From JOPF133 sp052144935 (lineage in GTDB: Bacteria > Acidobacteriota > Terriglobia > Bryobacterales > Bryobacteraceae), in the NCBI GenBank assembly GCA_052144935.1, contig JBKQPR010000357.1, positions 25,465-89,464 of the forward strand: a DNA stretch of 64,000 nt. The letters are read 5' to 3'. The notes under the pieces are model-generated. The model did not search any database, was not told the origin of the DNA, and saw nothing but the letters and a program-made list of their open reading frames with translations. The translations under genes and the position numbers were made by a program. Below are positions 1 to 8,032 of this stretch, one piece after another; the stretch's first letter is position 1, and every line of letters begins with the position of its first letter.

Positions 1-8
1 CAGCAGAT

Positions 9-395
9 TCATCGCGTCCCCTTTTCGTATTCGTCGAGCAGGCGGCGCAGCTCCGAGAGTTCCTCCCTGGACGCCTTTCGCGCGGAAAGCGCCCCCACCA
101 TGAGACTCTTCGCCGACCCGTTGAAGGCCCGTTGCAGCAGGTCGCCCGCCAGTTGCCGCTGGGTCCACTCCTGCGGCCGCGCCGCTTCATAGATGTGGGC
201 CCGCTGTTTCTCATTCCGCCGCACCAGCCCTTTCTCGGCCATGATCTGCAGCATCTTGAGCACGGTGGTATATTGCGTCGGCTTGCGCACGGCGATGGCC
301 TCATGGACCTCGCGCACGGTGGCCGGTCCGCGGCTCCACAGGATGGTCAGGATTTCCAACTCCGCATCGGTCGGCCGGGGCAGCTCGCGTGGCAT
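9..395 (-). CDS. BlaI/MecI-family transcriptional repressor
   Basis: A 128-residue protein of typical BlaI/MecI/CopY length. Residues about 8-72 form the winged helix (LPRPTDAELEILTILW, then TVREVHEAI, YTTVLKMLQIM, EKGLVRR), followed by the helical dimerisation arm that is proteolysed in classical members. Members bind palindromic operators and are usually co-encoded with an M56 (BlaR1-like) membrane protease; any such partner would lie beyond the left edge of the window. The ATG sits 15 bp from an imperfect palindrome (410-427), which suggests autorepression. The family call is firm. The regulated process is unknown, because Acidobacteriota carry many BlaI paralogues that are not linked to beta-lactam resistance. 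Confidence 0.92.
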   Translation of the reverse strand: MPRELPRPTDAELEILTILWSRGPATVREVHEAIAVRKPTQYTTVLKMLQIMAEKGLVRRNEKQRAHIYEAARPQEWTQRQLAGDLLQRAFNGSAKSLMVGALSARKASREELSELRRLLDEYEKGTR

Positions 396-409
396 ATACG
401 AAGATCTTA

Positions 410-427
410 ATACGAGTAGATTCGTAT
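410..427. promoter_or_regulatory. Palindromic operator of the BlaI-type regulator
   Basis: The site reads ATACGA-6 nt-TCGTAT, directly upstream of the BlaI-type gene. A second, better palindrome of the same sequence lies at 2293-2310 beside a decayed copy of the same gene. Position and symmetry support autoregulation. The binding itself is inferred. Confidence 0.6.
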
Positions 428-489
428 GTCAAGCGCAAATATCTGGGCCGGCGGGCCGGCCAGCGCGGGGCCGAACGCCACCGCAGGGC

Positions 490-850
490 CCGGCCGCCAC
501 GGCGGCGCCGGCCACCACCCCAGCGCCGATCGCCACGCCAGCGCAACCGCCACGCCAGCGCCCGGTCGCCACGCCAGCGCCCGGTCGCCACCCCAGCGCC
601 CGGTCGCCACCCCAGCGCCGATCGCCACGCCAGCGCCCGGCCGCCACGCTAGCGCCGGCCGCCACGCCAGCGCCAGCCGCCACAGCCCAGCGCCGGCCGC
701 CACGCCAGCACCCGGCCGCCACCCCAGCGCCAGCCACTACGCCAGCGCCAGCCACCACGCCAGGGCCGATCGCCACGCCAGCGCCGCCCCCCCACGCCAG
801 CGCTGTTCTCCACACCAGCGCTGGCCCCCACGCCAGCGCCGGGATCCCAC
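490..850. repeat. GC-rich minisatellite, 18-19 bp unit
   Basis: About eighteen degenerate tandem copies of an 18-19 bp unit, roughly GCCACGCCAGCGCCCGGTC. Copies vary mostly in the last four bases. All frames are open in part because the unit contains almost no stop codons, but every translation is a low-complexity Pro/Ala/Arg or Gly/Trp string with no plausible start or domain, so no gene is called. It fills the gap between the BlaI-type operator and the enolase-superfamily gene. Confidence 0.85.
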
Positions 851-883
851 TGCGTTTCCCCTGGCGCGGTATATGCTCTAGGT

Positions 884-2122
884 ATGAACCGCCGTGATTT
901 TTTGAAGGTCTCTGCCGGCAGTGCTCTGCTGGCCAATCGGGCGATCCGCGCATGGGGCGCCTCCGACATGGCGCCGGAGATACTGGAATACCAGAAGCCG
1001 GTTTTTAACCTGCACAAGTTCTTCGCAGCCCCCGTGAAGATCGCGTCCATCGAGCTGCTGCAGGCCCACAACCAGTTCTTCCTCCGCACGCGGTCGGCCG
1101 ACGGCGCCGAAGGAATCATCCAAACCAAGGACATCGCGGACTACATCCAGATTCTGGCGCACCGCGTCATGCCGCACTTCCTGGGCAAGGACGCGCAAGA
1201 CCTGGAACACCTCGTCGACGAGGTCTATGTGACCAACTCCAACTACAAGCTGGCGGGGCAGGAGTTCTGGTGCCCGGTGGCGTACATCGAGCAGAGCCTT
1301 TTCGACCTGATGGGAAAGGCACTGAAGAAGCCCGTGGGCGAGCTCATGGGAGGTGTGCTGCGGAAGGAGATCCCGGTTTATCTTTCGGGATCCGGGCGCG
1401 ACACCACCGCCGAGGAAGAGGTTGAGGTGTATGTGCGCGGCGTCGAGAGTACCGGGGCTAAAGCCGTAAAGTTCAAAATCGGCGGGCGCATGAGCGACAA
1501 TCGCGACGCCTACCCCCAGCGTACCGATAAACTGCTGGAACTGGCGCAGCAAAAGCTCGCCGGCAAAGTGACGTTGATGGCCGATGCCAACGGTTCGTAC
1601 GACGCGAAAAATGCCATCGAAATCGGCAAACGGTTGCAGGAGATGAAGTACTTGTGGTTTGAGGAGCCATGCCCCTGGGAGGAACTGAGCGAGACCAAAA
1701 AGGTTGCCGACGCGCTGGATATGAAGGTAGCGTTCGGCGAGCAGGACTCCAGCTTGTGGCTCTTCCAATGGATGATCGATAACCAGGTCTTGGACGTAGT
1801 CCAGCCCGATTTGAACTATAACGGCGGTTTCATTCGCGCGGCGCGGGTGGCGCGGATGGCGCGCAAGGCGAATATGTGGATCTGCCCGCATAACACCCAG
1901 ACGGGTGCCGCTTCGGTGAATATCCTGCAATTCGCGGCGACCACCCCGAATATTGGGCCGTATATGGAGTACGTGTGGAGAAACCCGCCCAAGAAAGAAT
2001 CGTGGTACTCGCCAAATTTCGAGATCGGGAACGGCGTGCTTCTTGTGCCCACCGGACCGGGCATGGGGTTGGAATTCGACCCCGATTTCGTCAAGAATGC
2101 CACCGTGATAAAGCTCACGTAG
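884..2122 (+). CDS. Tat-exported enolase-superfamily enzyme (mandelate racemase/muconate lactonizing type)
   Basis: 412 residues. The N-terminus carries a twin-arginine signal (RRDFLK at residues 3-8, then a short hydrophobic stretch), so it is probably exported folded. The barrel shows the expected superfamily residues: KFK around residue 195, metal ligands in ADANG (about 233), FEEP (about 259) and GEQ (about 285), and a PHNTQT histidine near 335. This K-K/D-E-E/H pattern fits the mandelate racemase subgroup. These enzymes abstract an alpha-proton from a carboxylate, usually a sugar acid. The substrate cannot be read from sequence. A TATATGCT box lies only a few bases from the ATG, so the transcript may have a very short leader. 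The gene is bracketed by the intact and decayed blaI copies. Confidence 0.88.
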   Translation: MNRRDFLKVSAGSALLANRAIRAWGASDMAPEILEYQKPVFNLHKFFAAPVKIASIELLQAHNQFFLRTRSADGAEGIIQTKDIADYIQILAHRVMPHFLGKDAQDLEHLVDEVYVTNSNYKLAGQEFWCPVAYIEQSLFDLMGKALKKPVGELMGGVLRKEIPVYLSGSGRDTTAEEEVEVYVRGVESTGAKAVKFKIGGRMSDNRDAYPQRTDKLLELAQQKLAGKVTLMADANGSYDAKNAIEIGKRLQEMKYLWFEEPCPWEELSETKKVADALDMKVAFGEQDSSLWLFQWMIDNQVLDVVQPDLNYNGGFIRAARVARMARKANMWICPHNTQTGAASVNILQFAATTPNIGPYMEYVWRNPPKKESWYSPNFEIGNGVLLVPTGPGMGLEFDPDFVKNATVIKLT

Positions 2123-2164
2123 GGATCACAGCAGCAGCTCGAAGTAGATCAACGGAGCGTCGGC

Positions 2165-2290
2165 GTGCGCACGGCGATTGCCCGATGGACCTCGCGCACG
2201 CTGGTCGGTCCGTGGCTTCACAGCACGGTCAGGATTTCCAACTCAGCATCGGTCGGCCGGGGCTGCTCGCGTGGCATTGCACGAAGGTTT
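2165..2290 (-). pseudogene. Decayed copy of the BlaI-type gene 5' end
   Basis: On the minus strand this stretch matches the first ~110 bp of the BlaI-type gene at 9-395 and its upstream region at roughly 85% by eye. It still contains the TCGGCCGGGGC and CTCGCGTGGCAT blocks around the start. The match stops after about 40 codons, and the coding frame does not continue. It is a remnant left by duplication of the regulator's 5' end, or by recombination around the enolase-superfamily gene. Confidence 0.8.
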
Positions 2291-2292
2291 TA

Positions 2293-2310
2293 ATACGAGT
2301 AGACTCGTAT
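2293..2310. promoter_or_regulatory. Perfect palindrome, second BlaI-type operator
   Basis: ATACGAGT-AG-ACTCGTAT, two 8-bp arms around a 2-bp centre. It is the counterpart of the operator at 410-427, with better symmetry, and lies 100 bp upstream of the nuclease-kinase cassette. If the regulator at 9-395 still recognises it, that cassette could be under BlaI-type control. This is inference from position and sequence only. Confidence 0.55.
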
Positions 2311-2410
2311 GTCAAGGGCTAGAAAGAATACGGGCGGTACGGGCGGCTGCAAGGTCGAGAGAGTTGTCATATAAGAGGCATGATGCGACTTGCCAAAAAA
2401 CAGGGTACCC

Positions 2411-3118
2411 ATGCAAACGATTGATGCTACGCTTTTGAGGGGCGCAAAAGGTCCCTCCTTTCGGCGGCGCTGCCCCGGTCCGGAGGAGACGCTGATCGAC
2501 TGGTTCTTGGAGCAAGAACTCGTTCGAGTGCCCCGTGGACACCGCGCCACTGTTTTCCGTGAACCCCGGCTTCCATCTGGTTTTCCCGACCTTGTAATCG
2601 TCATTTGGCGAGAAGCCGTAGCTCGAGAATGGAATCCGGTTCGCGCCTCGCTGTTGGCGCCAGACCTGCGCCTCATGCATTGGCTCACCAGTTCCGGCCC
2701 ACAAGATCCCAGTGCAGTCGCCGCCCTTTTCCCAGACAGCACCCGCGCGTTGGAGCGGCTGGAAAGAGCCGGCATGGTTCGGAAGGTGGAAGGCCGCTGG
2801 AAAAATCAGTCCCTAAGTGCTGTCTTTGCTGCAACTCAAATTATCGCTGTGGAAGCGAAAATGAAGGAATGGCGCTCCGCTTTGGGGCAGGCACACCTCA
2901 ACACATGGTTCGCTTCGCATTCCTGCGTGCTCGTTCCGCGAGTGCCTCGCCACAGCACCCTACTCCAGGATGCGCATGAACTTGGGCTGACCGTGTTCGA
3001 TCAGGAACAGGCCAGTTACAACCTTACCGAACAGCGGTCTTTCGCCCCGCGCTCGTATGTTTCATGGCTCTTCAACGACTGGGCCTGGAGAGCCTCCCAG
3101 ATAGGGGACGGACGATGA
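2411..3118 (+). CDS. PD-(D/E)XK-like nuclease with inserted winged helix (putative)
   Basis: 235 residues from ATG 2411; an in-frame TTG at 2390 is an alternative. The residue pattern resembles the PD-(D/E)XK nuclease fold: acidic helix at E25-E26, FPD60 followed by a hydrophobic strand LVIVIW, then IIAVEAK with E148 and K150, and a following QAHLN helix. Between D60 and E148 lies an 85-residue insert that reads like a winged helix (LMHWLTSS ... LERLERAGMVRKVEGRW). It overlaps the next gene by ATGA, so they are translationally coupled. GC content is visibly lower than in flanking genes. No family name is recognised. The nuclease call rests on spacing of the D and ExK residues and is tentative; a DNA-binding protein without catalysis is the main alternative. 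Confidence 0.6.
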   Translation: MQTIDATLLRGAKGPSFRRRCPGPEETLIDWFLEQELVRVPRGHRATVFREPRLPSGFPDLVIVIWREAVAREWNPVRASLLAPDLRLMHWLTSSGPQDPSAVAALFPDSTRALERLERAGMVRKVEGRWKNQSLSAVFAATQIIAVEAKMKEWRSALGQAHLNTWFASHSCVLVPRVPRHSTLLQDAHELGLTVFDQEQASYNLTEQRSFAPRSYVSWLFNDWAWRASQIGDGR

Positions 3119-3972
3119 GCCTCCCCGATCTGGCGTGGTTGGTAGCGACATTTCCTGACCTCAGCGATTTTCAACCACTTGGCCAGGGTGGCCAAAAGCT
3201 GGTCATGAGAGCGACTCATAAAACCGAGGGCATCGTGGTTCTCAAATTGATTCACCCCCGAACCGACATAGAAACGGTCCGGCGAGAGATTCTCGCTGTC
3301 CAGCAGGTTCGGTCGCCACGGGTACCTCGAATACTCGAACACGGCAATGCGACAACGCACCTTGGCCCATGCGTCTGGCTCCGCGAGGAATTCATTGACG
3401 GTGAAACCGTGCGGCAGATGCTCGCACGTGGCCCGCTGCTCCCTGCCTCCGTTCTTCGTCTCGGGCTTCATGTAATGGAGGCGCTCGAAAAAGCTGAGGC
3501 CGCACAGATAGTTCACCGTGACGTGAAGCCAGACAACGTCATGTGCGATCGGAAGGGGGCCTTCTGGCTTCTCGATTTTGGGATAGCCCGACACCTTGAC
3601 CTCTCTTCCCTGACCGCCACCGGACTACCGTTTGGGAAGATGACATTGGGCTACGCTCCACCAGAACAGTGCCGAAATGTGAAAACAGCTATAGATTCGA
3701 GAGCAGATCTCTTCGCCTTGGGCGTTACGCTGCACGAATGCGGGACCGGCCGCAACGGATTTTTTGAGCCTCCACCCCGCGATCAGATCGAACTGTTGAA
3801 GCGCGTCGAGAGATTTGTGCTCGCGCCGCTTGAGCTGCCGCTTAAGGAAAAGGCGAGCTTCCGGGATCTTGTCCAATCGATGACGCAAAAAGGCCGCGGG
3901 CATCGGCCACGAAACGTGAGGGATGCTCTACAGTGGATACGGGAGATTTGCTCGCGGGAAGGCGTGTCTTAG
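3115..3972 (+). CDS. Hanks-type serine/threonine protein kinase
   Basis: 285 residues, essentially one kinase domain without transmembrane segments, so cytosolic. Visible motifs: glycine loop LGQGGQK (about 22-28), VLKLI lysine (about 44), HRDVKPDN catalytic loop (about 135-142), DFG (about 153) and a PPEQ sequence in the place of APE (about 181). All catalytic residues are present, so it should be active. The start overlaps the stop of the putative nuclease gene by 4 bp, and the next gene begins 18 bp downstream. Context suggests that it phosphorylates or gates its two partners rather than serving as a general membrane-anchored PknB-like kinase. Confidence 0.9.
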   Translation: MSLPDLAWLVATFPDLSDFQPLGQGGQKLVMRATHKTEGIVVLKLIHPRTDIETVRREILAVQQVRSPRVPRILEHGNATTHLGPCVWLREEFIDGETVRQMLARGPLLPASVLRLGLHVMEALEKAEAAQIVHRDVKPDNVMCDRKGAFWLLDFGIARHLDLSSLTATGLPFGKMTLGYAPPEQCRNVKTAIDSRADLFALGVTLHECGTGRNGFFEPPPRDQIELLKRVERFVLAPLELPLKEKASFRDLVQSMTQKGRGHRPRNVRDALQWIREICSREGVS

Positions 3973-3990
3973 AAAGAGGACGAATCGGCC

Positions 3991-5196
3991 ATGGATCTCT
4001 TTTTGCAATTTGGATACGGCATGATGGAGCACTGTAGAGTGCTCTTGTCAGCATGGGGGGGCGGGACCGCCATCCTCAGTCCCCGAGACTTAACTGACGC
4101 GCAACTCCACTCTCTCGGAGCGGCTATCGAGAAATTGCCGAATGCCGAATGCCTTGTCGACCCGCAATTCTATCTCCCGCACGCTGACCATAGGAAACTC
4201 TGCGAGCACGCCTATTGGCCATCGAATTACGAAACGTCCTTGTTTTGGCAAGGCCCCGCCCTCTCCGCACTGCTCCAGTCGCTCTCGCAACTGAACCGAG
4301 ACGTAGGTTGTCACCGCATGATCCTCCCTGGGCTGTTCGCCGCCACTATCGACGACGACTGGCTGGAAACTCAACGGGCGTTCCTAGCAGAGGGTCGCGC
4401 GCTTGAGGCCGACATTGAGCTGATTGCAACCGTAGCCCTCAGTGCGGAGGCCGTTCAAAGCGCGGACCAAGTCGCACTGCTGCTGGAAACGGCGGAGGAA
4501 TGGAGGGCCAGTGCCTATTACGTCGTCTGCGAGCACCCCAAGGGACAATATCTTGTCGAAGATCCCAACTGGCTCGCGAACGTCTTGGACCTGACCGCGG
4601 GCCTGCGCCTTATGGGCTCCCAGGTCATCCTCGGGTACTGCACTCACCAGATGCTGGCTGCAGGTACCGCAAAGGCCAATGCGATTGCGTCAGGGACGTG
4701 GATGAACGTCCGCTCCTTTCCGCCGGAGAAATTCAACGCCGTGTACGAGGAAGAAATCAAGCAACGCGCTACTTGGTACTATTGTCCGCAAGCTCTCTCT
4801 GAGTACAAGATCCCATTTCTCGACATTGCGCACAGATTGGGTGTGCTCGGTTTGATGGCTCCCCCGCCATCTCTTGACGGTGGCTATGTCGCCGGCCTGT
4901 TCGGCGGCTCGCAGCCATCAGTGGTTGGCTTTTCGGAACAGGCGGCCTTTCGGCATTACCTACATGTACTTCGCGCGCAGGCGCTGGCCGTGGAAGGGAC
5001 CACCTTCGACGACACCGTCCAGGCTCAGCAGACGTTGCTGGACGACGCTGAGGCCATCCTTCGCCGCTTACGCGGCGCCAACATCAGCGGTCAGCTCCGA
5101 GACTTCGGCGCGATTGTGGATGTAAATCGAGCCGGACTTGGGCTCTTCGCCACACTCAGGGGGCCAATTTTGCGACGGCTGTGGAGGTCGGTTTAA
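3991..5196 (+). CDS. TIM-barrel-like protein of the nuclease-kinase cassette
   Basis: 401 residues, not assigned to a named family. Hydrophobic strands alternate with helices in a barrel-like rhythm: LFLQFGYG, TAILSPRDL, ECLVDPQFY, HRMILPGL, DIELIATVALS, AYYVVCEHP, SQVILGYC, AIASGTWMNVRSF. A helical tail of about 90 residues follows. The overall look resembles tRNA-guanine-transglycosylase or luciferase-like barrels, but no signature residue set was recognised. It is the third gene of the cassette, 18 bp after the kinase, and is followed by a hairpin that may end the operon. The base composition matches the two upstream genes and not the downstream MBOAT operon. Confidence 0.6.
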   Translation: MDLFLQFGYGMMEHCRVLLSAWGGGTAILSPRDLTDAQLHSLGAAIEKLPNAECLVDPQFYLPHADHRKLCEHAYWPSNYETSLFWQGPALSALLQSLSQLNRDVGCHRMILPGLFAATIDDDWLETQRAFLAEGRALEADIELIATVALSAEAVQSADQVALLLETAEEWRASAYYVVCEHPKGQYLVEDPNWLANVLDLTAGLRLMGSQVILGYCTHQMLAAGTAKANAIASGTWMNVRSFPPEKFNAVYEEEIKQRATWYYCPQALSEYKIPFLDIAHRLGVLGLMAPPPSLDGGYVAGLFGGSQPSVVGFSEQAAFRHYLHVLRAQALAVEGTTFDDTVQAQQTLLDDAEAILRRLRGANISGQLRDFGAIVDVNRAGLGLFATLRGPILRRLWRSV

Positions 5197-5197
5197 G

Positions 5198-5238
5198 CGG
5201 TCGGTCCCGGTAGCCGACCGCCTGGTCGGATGTTTTCT
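5198..5238 (+). terminator. Possible terminator after the nuclease-kinase cassette
   Basis: A 7-bp perfect stem (CGGTCGG / CCGACCG, 9-nt loop, 5198-5220) begins two bases after the stop codon. The T-rich run TTTTCTTCC lies about 12 nt further on, farther than ideal. It separates the lower-GC cassette from the next operon. Confidence 0.4.
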
Positions 5239-5301
5239 TCCTTGCCACTGCGCGCCCGCTGGTCCCTGCCCCCCAACAGCCCCACGCTACAATAGTTCCT
5301 A

Positions 5302-6666
5302 GTGCAAGTTGGCAGCGGGGTCTACTTTGTTTTTGTTGCGGCGGTCTTCTTTCTCTATTGGGCGTCGTCCCGCTCGCGGGTGCTCCGGCTGGCGGTCGTC
5401 CTCGCGGCCAATTACCTCTTCTGCGCGCACTTCGGCTTGTTCTACGTCCTGCTGATTCCGGCCTGTTCCACGGTCGATTTTCTGGTGGGCCTGGGATTGG
5501 CGCGCTTTCGCCCGGCCGGCGTGCGGCGGCTTCTGGTGACGGTCAGCGTGGCCCTCAACATCGCCATCCTGGCCGGTTCGCGCCATATGGGCCTGCTGCT
5601 TAAGGGCTGGGACTGGATCTTTCCCCTGGGCCTCTCCTTCTATACCTTCCAGTCGCTCACCTATACCATCGATCTCTACCGCCGCGATGGCGAAGCCACC
5701 ACCAGCCTGCTCGGCTACCTCTCGGCCGCCTCGTTCTTCCCCACCCTGCAGGCCGGGCCGATCACCCGGCTTACCGACCTGGTGAAGCAGTTCGCCGCGC
5801 CGCCGGCCCTCAGCCGCACCGATGGCGGACGGGCCTTCTTCCTCATCGGGCTGGGCCTTCTGAAGAAAGCTCTGATCGCCGATTACCTGGGGCAAAACCT
5901 GGTCAACCGCGTCTTCGACACCCCCAACCTCTATAGCGGCGCCGAGGTTCTGGCGGCCATCTACGCCTACTCGCTGCAGCTCTATTTCGATTTCTCCGGC
6001 TACACCGATATCGCCCGCGGCGTAGGCCTGCTGCTGGGCGTCCGGCTGCCCATCAACTTCGACCACCCCTACCAATCCACCAACCTGACCGAGTTCTGGC
6101 GCCGCTGGCACATCACCTTCTCGCAGTGGCTGCGCGAGTATTTGTACTTCTCGCTGCCCGGCAAGCGCACCAAAGTCATGCCCTACATCAACCTGGTGAT
6201 CACCATGCTGCTGGGCGGATTGTGGCACGGCATCGCCTGGACCTTCGCCATCTGGGGCCTGCTCCACGGCCTGGGGTTGGCGGCCACTCACGGCTTCCGA
6301 AGCTGGCGCGGCCGTCCCAAGCCGATCGGCTTGTGGAAACGCGCAATGCTGATATTCGCCACCTACCAGTTCGTGTGCCTCACCTGGCTGTTCTTCCGCG
6401 CCAGCAGCCTGGCGAACGCACAGGCGCTGCTCGGGCGGATCGCCTCGCTGACCCCCGGCTTCGACAACCTCTCCGCGCCCCTGGTGGGCGTCATGCTGCT
6501 CTCCGCCGCCACGCTCTTCATCAGTAAGGCGTGGTACTCCCGCATCATGGACGGCTTCGCGCAAAGCCCGTCCTACGTGCATGCGGCGGCTTTGTTCCTG
6601 GTGGCGCTGGCGCTCCAGTTCCTGGGCGGGCGGGGCAGCGCTCCGTTCGTCTACTCGCGGTTCTAG
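5302..6666 (+). CDS. MBOAT-family membrane-bound O-acyltransferase (AlgI/DltB-like)
   Basis: 454 residues with about ten hydrophobic segments. GTG start at 5302. Family hallmarks are present: FWRRWHITFSQWLREY (about 264-280) and the invariant histidine in GLWHGIAW (about 308). MBOAT enzymes of the AlgI/DltB/PatA branch move an acyl group across the membrane onto an extracytoplasmic acceptor such as a polysaccharide or teichoic acid. It is the first gene of a tight operon (3, 4 and -17 bp spacings) with two SGNH proteins and an acyl carrier protein. That gene set resembles DltB-DltD-DltC. The donor acyl group and acceptor are unknown. Confidence 0.9.
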   Translation: MQVGSGVYFVFVAAVFFLYWASSRSRVLRLAVVLAANYLFCAHFGLFYVLLIPACSTVDFLVGLGLARFRPAGVRRLLVTVSVALNIAILAGSRHMGLLLKGWDWIFPLGLSFYTFQSLTYTIDLYRRDGEATTSLLGYLSAASFFPTLQAGPITRLTDLVKQFAAPPALSRTDGGRAFFLIGLGLLKKALIADYLGQNLVNRVFDTPNLYSGAEVLAAIYAYSLQLYFDFSGYTDIARGVGLLLGVRLPINFDHPYQSTNLTEFWRRWHITFSQWLREYLYFSLPGKRTKVMPYINLVITMLLGGLWHGIAWTFAIWGLLHGLGLAATHGFRSWRGRPKPIGLWKRAMLIFATYQFVCLTWLFFRASSLANAQALLGRIASLTPGFDNLSAPLVGVMLLSAATLFISKAWYSRIMDGFAQSPSYVHAAALFLVALALQFLGGRGSAPFVYSRF

Positions 6667-6669
6667 CCC

Positions 6670-8028
6670 ATGCGCACCCTCCCCTTCCACACCGCCCTCA
6701 CCATCGCCATACTGGGATTGTTGCTGGCCGGGGCGCGTGCGGTGCGGCCCGAAGTGAAGGGACCTGAACTTTCCGCGGCCGCCGCCCTGGTGGATTTCGA
6801 CCCCGGCAGCGTTCCCCTCAGCCCCATGGTCCGCCACGCGGAGCCGGAGCCGCCCGCGCCCGTCCGCCCGGCCCTGGCGTCTCCGCTGCTCGAAGATTCG
6901 GGCGGTTCCCTCGACCGTTTCTACGCCTCCCTCTGGCGCACCGAAAAGGGCGGTGCGATCACCCGCGTGGTTCACTACGGCGATTCGCCCACCACCGCCG
7001 ACCTGATCACCGGCGATGTCCGCGCCATCCTCCAGCAGCGTTACGGCGGCGCCGGCCACGGCTTCGTGTTGATCGCCAAACCGTGGGCCTGGTACCAGCA
7101 CACCGGCGTCGATCTCTCGGCCGAAGGATGGGACATCTCACCCGCCACCCAGTTCAAAGCCCACGACGGGATGTTCGGCTTGGGCGGGGTCAGCTTCACG
7201 GGCGCGGCCGGCGCCGAAAGCCACATTGTTTTCAAAGACCGGCGCCACACCAGCTTCGCCATCTGGTTTCTGATTCAGCCCGGCGGCGGGGTCTTCACCG
7301 CCACGGCCGATGGCGCGCTGCTGGGCCACGTGGAGACTGCCGGCGCGTCCAAAATCGCCGCACACACTCGATTTGGCGTCCCCGGCGGCGCCTCCAAGCT
7401 CGATCTGCGAGTGGAACAGGGCCCCGTCCGCATCTTCGGCGTCTCGGTGGAAAAAGCCGGCCCGGGGGTGATCTACGACAGCCTGGGCCTGAACGGCGCT
7501 TCCATCACCGTCCTCTCCCGCATGTTCAACGCCGATCACTGGGCCGCGGAGCTTCGCGAGCGCGATCCGCAACTGGTGGTGCTCAACTACGGCACCAACG
7601 AAGCCGATTTCACCGCCTTCATCGACAAGCAGTACGCGGGCGAGCTGCGCGAGACCATCCGCCGCGTCCGCGCCGCCCTGCCCAACGCTTCCATCCTGGT
7701 GATGAGCCCCATGGACCGCGGCTACCGTACCGGAGCCGACGAGATCCAAACCATGCCGAACATTCCGCGCCTGGTGGCCATCGAGCGGCGGATCGCCCTG
7801 GAGACCGGCTGCGGTTTCTTCAATACGTACGAGGCCATGGGAGGCGAGGGAACCATGTCCCGCTGGTACAATGCCCAGCCGCGCCTGGTGTCGGGCGATT
7901 TCATCCATCCCACCCCTGGCGGCGGCAAACTGATCGCGGCCATTTTCGCGCGGGAGATCGGTTTTGGGCTAAATCGTTTCAAATTGCGGCAGGTGTTGCA
8001 AACTTCTGCCAAAGGCTTGGTACGCTAG
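6670..8028 (+). CDS. SGNH/GDSL-type hydrolase, first copy (DltD/AlgX-like role)
   Basis: 452 residues with an N-terminal membrane anchor or signal (LPFHTALTIAILGLLLAG), so it acts in the periplasm. SGNH catalytic blocks: GDS with Ser106, GTNE near 308, and DFIH with Asp410 and His413. Proteins with this fold beside MBOAT enzymes (AlgX/AlgJ, PatB, DltD) accept or hydrolyse O-acyl groups on cell-surface polymers. The gene starts 3 bp after the MBOAT stop, and its sister follows 4 bp later. Confidence 0.87.
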   Translation: MRTLPFHTALTIAILGLLLAGARAVRPEVKGPELSAAAALVDFDPGSVPLSPMVRHAEPEPPAPVRPALASPLLEDSGGSLDRFYASLWRTEKGGAITRVVHYGDSPTTADLITGDVRAILQQRYGGAGHGFVLIAKPWAWYQHTGVDLSAEGWDISPATQFKAHDGMFGLGGVSFTGAAGAESHIVFKDRRHTSFAIWFLIQPGGGVFTATADGALLGHVETAGASKIAAHTRFGVPGGASKLDLRVEQGPVRIFGVSVEKAGPGVIYDSLGLNGASITVLSRMFNADHWAAELRERDPQLVVLNYGTNEADFTAFIDKQYAGELRETIRRVRAALPNASILVMSPMDRGYRTGADEIQTMPNIPRLVAIERRIALETGCGFFNTYEAMGGEGTMSRWYNAQPRLVSGDFIHPTPGGGKLIAAIFAREIGFGLNRFKLRQVLQTSAKGLVR

Positions 8029-8032
8029 TAAG

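Noticed and set aside
490..850. CRISPR array
   Set aside because: Units are contiguous and near-identical, with no spacers between repeats, and no cas genes are in the window.
193..897. Pro/Ala-rich frames through the minisatellite
   Set aside because: All six frames are similarly open owing to the repeat unit; no start site, signal or domain.
884..2122. Enolase-superfamily gene as part of the kinase cassette
   Set aside because: It has a Tat signal, higher GC, and is separated from the cassette by the decayed blaI copy and operator.
5299..7101. 600-codon minus-strand frame antisense to the MBOAT gene
   Set aside because: Shadow frame with Gly/Gln/Arg-rich composition opposite a well-supported MBOAT and SGNH pair.
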